Source: Gemmatimonadales bacterium
GTDB taxonomy: Bacteria > Gemmatimonadota > Gemmatimonadetes > Gemmatimonadales > GWC2-71-9
Reading direction: 5' to 3'
DNA length: 11,537 bases
Assembly (NCBI GenBank): GCA_025929805.1
Contig: JAICPP010000096.1
Span: 1-11,537 of the forward strand
Within the stretch, counting starts at the first letter, position 1. Each line of letters opens with the position of its first letter. Shown one piece after another: positions 7,703-11,537 of this stretch. Made by a program: the position numbers and the translations under genes. The notes beneath the pieces were generated by a model, which saw only the letters and a program-made list of their open reading frames with translations, was not told the DNA's origin and made no database searches.

Positions 7703-7999
7703 TCAGCTGTAGTCGGTGAAAGGCTCGGTCTCGAAGCGGGTTCCCTTCGCGCGGTCCTCGAAGACGTGAGTAATGCGAACCGCCGACCCGAGTGGTTCGA
7801 CCCGGCTCTCGATCAGTTTCAGGTTGGGATTGTCGGACAGTCCGAGCGCGTTAAGCCGTTCCGCCTCGGCCCGGGCGACATCGCCAGGCGTGGGCCGACT
7901 CGCGGGATAAGCATCTTCGTGATGGCGGATCAGAGCCTGCCAGTGGTCATCACCCGCCCGCTCGATCGATTCACGAATCTGTTCCCGGGTAAATGCCAT
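7703..7999 (-). CDS. Unknown 98-residue protein
   Basis: A soluble, charged protein of 98 residues that I do not recognise. The first half is rich in Arg, Glu and His (REQIRESIERAGDDHWQALI, then RHHEDAYPASRPTPGDVARA) and probably helical. The second half, from about residue 60, looks beta-rich (LIESRVEPLG, VRITHVFEDR, TRFETEPFTDY). It has no signal peptide, membrane segment or metal motif. The ATG at 7999 is supported by AGGTAG about 8 bp upstream, with CAGGAG a little farther. The gene begins 29 bp before the end of the two-helix membrane protein gene and ends 21 bp before the mannosidase start, so all three are probably co-transcribed. That packing and codon use are the main evidence that it is real. 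Confidence 0.65.
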   Translation of the reverse strand: MAFTREQIRESIERAGDDHWQALIRHHEDAYPASRPTPGDVARAEAERLNALGLSDNPNLKLIESRVEPLGSAVRITHVFEDRAKGTRFETEPFTDYS

Positions 8000-8177
8000 T
8001 GCGCTCTACCTGCTCCTGACCACGCTCGATGAGACAGACCGCGGACAGGATAAGGAAACCGCCGGCCAACGGCGCGAAACGAATGTTGCCGAAGTAGTAC
8101 CCTAGGAGCACGAAGATCGCCACCATTCCGAGACAGAACCACCCGGCCAGGCGGCGCAGCTTTTCGCCGATACCCAT
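7971..8177 (-). CDS. Small two-helix membrane protein
   Basis: A 68-residue protein with two predicted membrane helices: residues about 12-29 (WFCLGMVAIFVLLGYYFG) and 35-50 (APLAGGFLILSAVCLI). They are joined by a very short loop, with basic residues at the N-terminus (KLRR) and a charged tail (ERGQEQVERNG). The ATG at 8177 is preceded by GGGGAG at about 8 bp, a good ribosome-binding site. The tail overlaps the start of the 98-residue gene by 29 bp in another frame. I do not recognise a named family. The hydrophobic pattern and Shine-Dalgarno site support coding. Function is unknown; a membrane partner for a neighbouring product is possible but only a guess. Confidence 0.65.
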   Translation of the reverse strand: MGIGEKLRRLAGWFCLGMVAIFVLLGYYFGNIRFAPLAGGFLILSAVCLIERGQEQVERNGIYPGTDS

Positions 8178-8280
8178 GGACTCGTCTCCCCGAAGGTGAA
8201 CGGCTGAATCATGTGGAAAAACCTGTGACTTGGCTGTACTTCAGGTCACTGCGAGAGCGTGAGCCGAGGAGAGGAGAACC

Positions 8281-8442
8281 TCAGTGGTTGGGCCGGAAGG
8301 CCCATACGGCCAGACGAAGGGCGATGAGACCGAGGGCTGCATAGCCCAGCGACTCCCACCGCAACTGCGACGCCCAGGCCATCAGGTCCTGCGGAACGAG
8401 GCTGGAAGCGTTATGCGCCAGAATGAGCGCGTATTCGACCAT
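8281..8442 (-). CDS. 53-residue membrane peptide with pilin-like N-terminus
   Basis: An open frame of 53 codons from ATG 8442 to TGA 8283-8281. It begins MVEYALILAHNASSLVPQ and ends with a hydrophobic helix at residues about 31-48 (SLGYAALGLIALRLAVWAF) followed by RPNH. About four fifths of third positions are G or C, like the neighbouring genes, which supports coding. An in-frame TGA two codons upstream fixes the start. The Shine-Dalgarno is weak. The EYALILA start resembles the mature N-terminus of Flp-type pilins, but there is no prepilin leader or Gly cleavage site, and the hydrophobic run is broken by HNASS, so I do not call it a pilin. It fills most of the gap between the racemase-like gene and the two-helix protein, in the same direction. 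Confidence 0.5.
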   Translation of the reverse strand: MVEYALILAHNASSLVPQDLMAWASQLRWESLGYAALGLIALRLAVWAFRPNH

Positions 8443-8451
8443 GAGTCATCA

Positions 8452-8496
8452 CAAGTGAAAGATCCTGCAGTGGTGCGGGCGGCAGTCGTTCACTTG
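8452..8496. repeat. Inverted repeat between racemase-like gene and small membrane gene
   Basis: CAAGTGAA (8452-8459) and TTCACTTG (8489-8496) form a perfect 8-bp inverted repeat, with an inner CTGC/GCAG pair (8465-8468, 8482-8485) that could extend the structure. It lies in the 79-bp gap just upstream of the 53-codon gene. It could be an operator for a dimeric regulator or an mRNA stem-loop. No T-run follows on the minus strand, so it is not a standard intrinsic terminator. Confidence 0.4.
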
Positions 8497-8521
8497 AGGG
8501 TACTCCGCGGTTCAGAGTGCG

Positions 8522-9682
8522 TCAATGCTGGCCCGACTTCGATTCAGCACGACTGACCCGGATCAGACGACTGGTAGCCCGGAACCGCTCCATGTTCACC
8601 AGCCGATCGATTGAACTGCGTGGTACCGACATGTGCCCGTCCGGGGTCATGGTCAGCTCGATCACATCCGCGCCCTTACCAAACCAGCGGGCACTCGGCT
8701 CCACATCCGAGGGGTAGACGAAACCGGGCAGCGCTGCCGCCGCGATAGCCGCCTGTGATCCGATGCCGGACTCCGGCATGGTGCCGGCCCACAGCTCGGC
8801 CCCGAACTCATAGGCGAGCTGGTAAAGGCGACAGACCTCGGTGAGCCCGCCCACCCGATGCACCTTGATGTTCCAGACCCGGGGCCCTGCAAGGTCGGCG
8901 ATTTGCTGGGCAGCGCGAGCATCGTGGAGCGTCTCATCCAGGCAGATCGGGGTGCGCAGCTCGCGAGCCAGTCGTGCATGACCCACCAACTCATCGGGCG
9001 CCAGTGGCTGTTCGATGTAGAGCAGACCAGCCTGGTCCAGCGAGCGTAGGTTGGCCTCGTGCTCGGGCCACTCATAGGCCCCGTTGGCATCCACGGTCAG
9101 CGGGATCCCGGATGCTGCCATTGCCTGCTTGACGGCGGCCACCGGAACCGAGTCCCAGCCGGGTGCAACCTTGATTTTGACCCGGCGGTAGCCGCGGGCT
9201 AATGCCTCGCTCACCCATCGCCGCAAGGTGTCGAGCGAACGATCCTGCGGGATTCCCAAAGCCACTCCGCATGCAATGCTTCGGGCAGGCTCCACGCGCA
9301 GTCGTTCGGCCAGAAGTCCTGCCAGCCCGGTACCCTGACGCGCGGCCTCGAGATCCCAGAGCGCGGTATCCAGAGCCGCGCGGGCAAAACGATTGCCCCG
9401 GACCCCTTGGCTCAGGACGTCTTCCGCCGCTCGAGCCGAATCGATCCCCGCGCTCATGAGGCGGGGAATCAACACCTGCTCCAGCAGGTATCGCGCGCCG
9501 GCGAGTGTCTCTTCGGAGTAGAAGGGCAGCTCGAAAGGAGGCGATTCTCCATAGCCCCGATGGCCCTCATCGTCGTGCAGCACGACCACGAGCGAACGCC
9601 GGTGCGTCATGGTACCGCCCGAGATGATGAACGGCTCGACCAGCGGCAGGGTCAGCTCATAGAGCTCGATCCGCTCGATCAC
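8522..9682 (-). CDS. Enolase-superfamily OSBS / N-succinylamino-acid racemase-like enzyme
   Basis: A cytoplasmic (beta/alpha)7-barrel enzyme of 386 residues in the muconate-lactonizing subgroup. Expected catalytic residues are present: Lys169 and Lys171 (VKIKVAPGWD), metal ligands Asp198 (VDANGAYEW), Glu224 (YIEQPL) and Asp249 (CLDET), and Lys273 (NIKVHRVGG). The motif GTMPESGIGSQAA (300-312) is typical of the OSBS/NSAR family. Members make o-succinylbenzoate for menaquinone (MenC) or racemise N-succinylamino acids, and some do both. No other men gene is near, so racemase or another function is favoured, but sequence alone cannot decide. The two-Lys arrangement argues against an acid-sugar dehydratase. 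Translation starts at GTG (9682), overlapping the upstream TGA in GTGA; GAAGAG lies 8 bp before it. Start and ribosome-binding sequence fall in a hairpin described separately. Confidence 0.85.
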   Translation of the reverse strand: MIERIELYELTLPLVEPFIISGGTMTHRRSLVVVLHDDEGHRGYGESPPFELPFYSEETLAGARYLLEQVLIPRLMSAGIDSARAAEDVLSQGVRGNRFARAALDTALWDLEAARQGTGLAGLLAERLRVEPARSIACGVALGIPQDRSLDTLRRWVSEALARGYRRVKIKVAPGWDSVPVAAVKQAMAASGIPLTVDANGAYEWPEHEANLRSLDQAGLLYIEQPLAPDELVGHARLARELRTPICLDETLHDARAAQQIADLAGPRVWNIKVHRVGGLTEVCRLYQLAYEFGAELWAGTMPESGIGSQAAIAAAALPGFVYPSDVEPSARWFGKGADVIELTMTPDGHMSVPRSSIDRLVNMERFRATSRLIRVSRAESKSGQH

Positions 9683-10863
9683 GAAGCAGACTCTTCGTGT
9701 TCTTCGTGCCTTTGTGGTAGCACATCAGCAGATCCCGGCAGATCCAGGAACCGGAGTTCCCCGCCCATGCGCTCCAGATCGCCACTCGCTTCCAGATCGA
9801 GCATCCCCGCAATGAGACCATCCTTCGGATCGAACACCAGGGCATGGAGGGCCCGCTGAGGACGGGACCCCTGCGTGGCCGGATACTCTGAAAGCGGAAG
9901 CTGAAAAAAGGTGTGAAGCTGAACGCTTTCGCAGCCCAGGCGCGCGTAGTCGACGATGTGCCGGCCAGAGCAGATGTTGCCGGTACCGCTCAGGGGTGGA
10001 AGTTGCAGGTTCGCCTGTCGGGCGGCCTCCAGCACTCTGAGGTTTCGGTCGCTCAGGTCATGCCCGCCGTAGGCGACTCCAGCCGCTGGGTCCCACAGGC
10101 GGTTGAACACCACGAGCGTGTCCGCACCCACTGAGGCTCGGAGCATCTGTAGCTGAAATGCGTCATCAAAGCGCGCGTTCATCAGCTTGAGCGCGAGCCG
10201 TACCCGGTGGTGTGACGCTCCCCGGACCTGTTCTGGGACTTCTCGCAGCCACCGGAGGATCTGGTCCCGCTCCTCTGCCAGGCTGTCTCCGGCCAGGGTG
10301 GGTGAGAAGTCCTTTTCGGTGGGGAGTGGATCACTGCCCCAGGCTTCGGCCAGCCTCTCCGTAGTGTATTGGTATTCGGGCTTCCGGAACGCCTCGCCTA
10401 ATCGCGGGAGGTGGTACTTGATCGATGGTACGGCGACCAGCTCGCCCGAGCGGGTCAGGTCGGCGGCCGCACGAACCAGCGCCAGGTACTCGTCAAAGGG
10501 ACGGTCCCAGCCCCGCCCTTTCCAGGTAACGGTCCACCCTTCCCGACCAGAGGCAGCACGACGACGATCTACCCGCATGCGGGTCTCGTGAATGGCCCAA
10601 GCGCCCATGGCACGCCCGCCGGCAGCATCCTCGGCGATGGCTGTCTTGAGCACCACAAATGCCACTCCCGCCGCGCGGTCGGTCTCCAGCTGCTCCAGGT
10701 TCAGCGAGAGCTGGCCGGACCCTTTACCGATGGGATGAGGGATAACGTGGCCGAGATACCGGGCGGTGAGATCGACGCGGTAGGCCTCTCGCACATAGTC
10801 GGCGAAGTCGTGCGGCAGCTCGCGCCCGAAGCGCTCGAAGTCACGCGCGAGCTGCTCGCGCAT
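9679..10863 (-). CDS. Dihydroorotate dehydrogenase-like FMN TIM-barrel protein
   Basis: A predicted flavin-dependent TIM-barrel protein of 394 residues related to dihydroorotate and dihydropyrimidine dehydrogenases. Recognisable blocks are GVAFVVLKTAI (66-76, like the VxxKT strand of DHOD), LALKLMNARFDD (223-234), GADTLVVFNRLW (246-257), and the phosphate-binding end LSGTGNICSGRHIVDYARLG (291-310) followed by ESVQLHTFF. It is longer than usual class 1 enzymes, with an inserted middle (about 95-215), and I do not see the canonical DHOD catalytic loop, so the substrate is unlikely to be orotate. The ATG at 10863 lies 23 bp inside the upstream aldolase gene; the stop overlaps the next gene by 4 bp. 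The last residues (QRHEEHEESAS) come from a period-9 DNA repeat and probably do not belong to the ancestral protein. Function is unassigned. Confidence 0.75.
   Translation of the reverse strand: MREQLARDFERFGRELPHDFADYVREAYRVDLTARYLGHVIPHPIGKGSGQLSLNLEQLETDRAAGVAFVVLKTAIAEDAAGGRAMGAWAIHETRMRVDRRRAASGREGWTVTWKGRGWDRPFDEYLALVRAAADLTRSGELVAVPSIKYHLPRLGEAFRKPEYQYTTERLAEAWGSDPLPTEKDFSPTLAGDSLAEERDQILRWLREVPEQVRGASHHRVRLALKLMNARFDDAFQLQMLRASVGADTLVVFNRLWDPAAGVAYGGHDLSDRNLRVLEAARQANLQLPPLSGTGNICSGRHIVDYARLGCESVQLHTFFQLPLSEYPATQGSRPQRALHALVFDPKDGLIAGMLDLEASGDLERMGGELRFLDLPGSADVLPQRHEEHEESAS
9680..9699 (-). promoter_or_regulatory. Hairpin over the ribosome-binding site and GTG start of the racemase-like gene
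   Basis: CACGAAG (9680-9686) and CTTCGTG (9693-9699) form a perfect 7-bp inverted repeat with a 6-nt loop. In the minus-strand mRNA the 5' arm and loop carry the GAAGAG ribosome-binding sequence, and the last three bases of the 3' arm are the GTG start (9682-9680). Ribosomes finishing the flavoprotein gene would melt it, so it should enforce translational coupling. That role is inferred; the pairing is seen directly. Confidence 0.45.
9691..9719 (-). repeat. Period-9 CACGAAGAA-type repeat at the flavoprotein 3' end
   Basis: On the minus strand the stretch reads as three related 9-mers: ACCACAAAG, GCACGAAGA and ACACGAAGA (9718-9692). It encodes QRHEEHEE in the flavoprotein frame. Similar CACAAAGRCACGAAG repeats, giving HEEHEG or NTKDTK peptides, are scattered through many environmental bacterial genomes; that is from memory, not a search. 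The flavoprotein barrel appears complete before this point, so the repeat looks like a late addition to the gene end. Confidence 0.55.
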
Positions 10864-11537
10864 CTCGCACCAGACGCTCTACCGCGTCGCGCTCTTCTGC
10901 CGGGAGTGGCGGTCCCCACGGGTCATCGCAGGCGTCGCGCGGAATAGCGCCCTCGGCTGCCGCCGCCCACAGCATCCGACGGATATATCCCTCCATCGGC
11001 TCGATGAACGTGACCTGCGCAAAGCGGTCACAAGCTTCAGACAGAGCCACGAAGCGAGCCCAGTCCTCAGCCAGGCAGGCGCGCACCAGATCGGCCTGCA
11101 GGTCCGGCAGTGCAGCGCCCATGCCGATCAGCGCTCCTCGGGCTCCCAGCAAGAGAGAGTAGCCCAGGAAGCGATCCTCTCCGGTGATAAGCAGCTTCGA
11201 TGGATGGTCCCGGAGCACGGCGGCTATCCGCTGAAAGGTCATTACCGAGTCGAGGGTGGCTACCTTGATCCCGATGACTTCAGGTAGCTCGAGGATACCG
11301 TGCAGCGTTTCATCCTTGTACGCGACGCCCCCCGCTGCCTGGTAGAGATAGAAAGCAATCACGGGAAGCTCCCGGCCCAGCCGTCGATGGTACCCGATCG
11401 GATCCTGGGCTTGCGGGAATGCGAGCAGCGCGTCGGCCTTGGCGCGTCGGGCTTCGATGGCCATCGTGATGTCGCGGGCTCCTGCGACCACCACACGATC
11501 CGCAAACGCTTCCCGCCACGTCTCCAGAACTTCCCGC
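10841..11537 (-). CDS. DapA/NAL-family aldolase-lyase, N-terminus beyond window
   Basis: C-terminal 231 residues of a class I aldolase of the dihydrodipicolinate synthase / N-acetylneuraminate lyase family; the frame is open to the right edge, so roughly a quarter to a third of the protein is missing. The visible part starts REVLETWREAFADRVVVAGA. Counting from the Val at 11494, the probable Schiff-base lysine is Lys77 in VIGIKVATLD, and a candidate catalytic tyrosine is Tyr49 in PVIAFYLYQAAGG. FYLYQAAGG replaces the usual YNVPxRTG of true DapA, which points to a divergent subfamily and not lysine biosynthesis. ITGEDRFLGYSLLLGARGAL (103-122) is the following barrel strand and helix. The gene overlaps the flavoprotein by 23 bp and is probably co-transcribed with it. 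It likely cleaves or forms a 2-oxo acid, substrate unknown. Confidence 0.85.
   Translation of the reverse strand, partial: REVLETWREAFADRVVVAGARDITMAIEARRAKADALLAFPQAQDPIGYHRRLGRELPVIAFYLYQAAGGVAYKDETLHGILELPEVIGIKVATLDSVMTFQRIAAVLRDHPSKLLITGEDRFLGYSLLLGARGALIGMGAALPDLQADLVRACLAEDWARFVALSEACDRFAQVTFIEPMEGYIRRMLWAAAAEGAIPRDACDDPWGPPLPAEERDAVERLVRDARAARA

Noticed and set aside
8217..8249. Possible terminator on the minus strand (GTGAC/GTCAC or ACCTG/CAGGT followed by T5)
   Set aside because: The stem is only 5 bp with a long loop, and two pairings compete, so I do not call it although it lies after the 53-codon gene.
8284..8556. Plus-strand 90-codon frame
   Set aside because: It is antisense to the 53-codon membrane gene, which has better codon use and a membrane helix; the frame also crosses the inverted repeat and the end of the racemase-like gene.
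8522..9682. Acid-sugar dehydratase or mandelate racemase function for the enolase-superfamily gene
   Set aside because: The second general base is Lys273 and the first motif is KIK, as in the muconate-lactonizing/OSBS subgroup. The His-Asp arrangement of the mandelate racemase subgroup is not seen.
9657..9845. Minus-strand frame containing an HKGTKNTK peptide
   Set aside because: It is the alternate-frame reading of the period-9 repeat plus the flavoprotein 3' end, not a separate gene.
1..11537. CRISPR arrays, tRNA or rRNA genes, insertion sequences, phage genes
   Set aside because: No regularly spaced repeats, cloverleaf, rRNA motif, transposase or integrase was found. The only repeats are those listed.

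Overview
The window reads as chromosomal DNA of a moderately GC-rich, Gram-negative, respiring bacterium. The evidence is two lipoproteins with bacterial Ig-like repeats, an outer-membrane beta-barrel protein with a type I signal peptide, a SURF1 cytochrome-oxidase assembly factor, and a periplasmic-type M19 dipeptidase. The style (Big_1-type lipoproteins, many short overlaps between co-directional genes, a CACGAAG-type period-9 repeat) fits Gemmatimonadota or a similar environmental phylum. That placement is inference, because no phylogenetic marker lies in the window.

Left part (1-2621, all minus strand): an outer-membrane protein (2621-1995) is followed by two paralogous lipoproteins built from Ig-like units (1884-1153, and 865 running off the left edge). 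The 287-bp gap between the lipoproteins holds four consecutive inverted repeats (1036-1146) and no gene. Centre: a single plus-strand gene, SURF1 (2693-3373), is divergent from the outer-membrane gene across 71 bp and ends 7 bp from the convergent dipeptidase gene.

Right part (11537-3381, all minus strand): nine genes in one direction with overlaps or short gaps. In transcription order they are a DapA/NAL-family aldolase-lyase (N-terminus cut by the window), a dihydroorotate-dehydrogenase-like TIM-barrel flavoprotein, an enolase-superfamily protein of the OSBS/N-succinylamino-acid racemase type, a 53-residue membrane peptide, a 68-residue two-helix membrane protein, a 98-residue unknown protein, a GH38 alpha-mannosidase, a CxxC...CC cysteine-cluster protein of the YkgJ type, and a secreted M19 zinc dipeptidase. 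The first three overlap one another (23 bp and 4 bp) and look like one metabolic unit whose substrate I cannot name. The last three (mannosidase, cysteine-cluster protein, dipeptidase) are also tightly packed (9-bp gap and 1-bp overlap).

The most noteworthy points are the three-enzyme DapA/DHOD-like/racemase-like cassette; a period-9 repeat (9691-9719) that supplies the C-terminal tail of the flavoprotein and, with flanking bases, a hairpin covering the ribosome-binding region and GTG start of the next gene; the stem-loop array at 1036-1146; and an easily missed 53-codon gene at 8442-8281. I found no tRNA, rRNA, CRISPR array, transposase or phage gene. Nothing here is clearly a new defence or mobile system.
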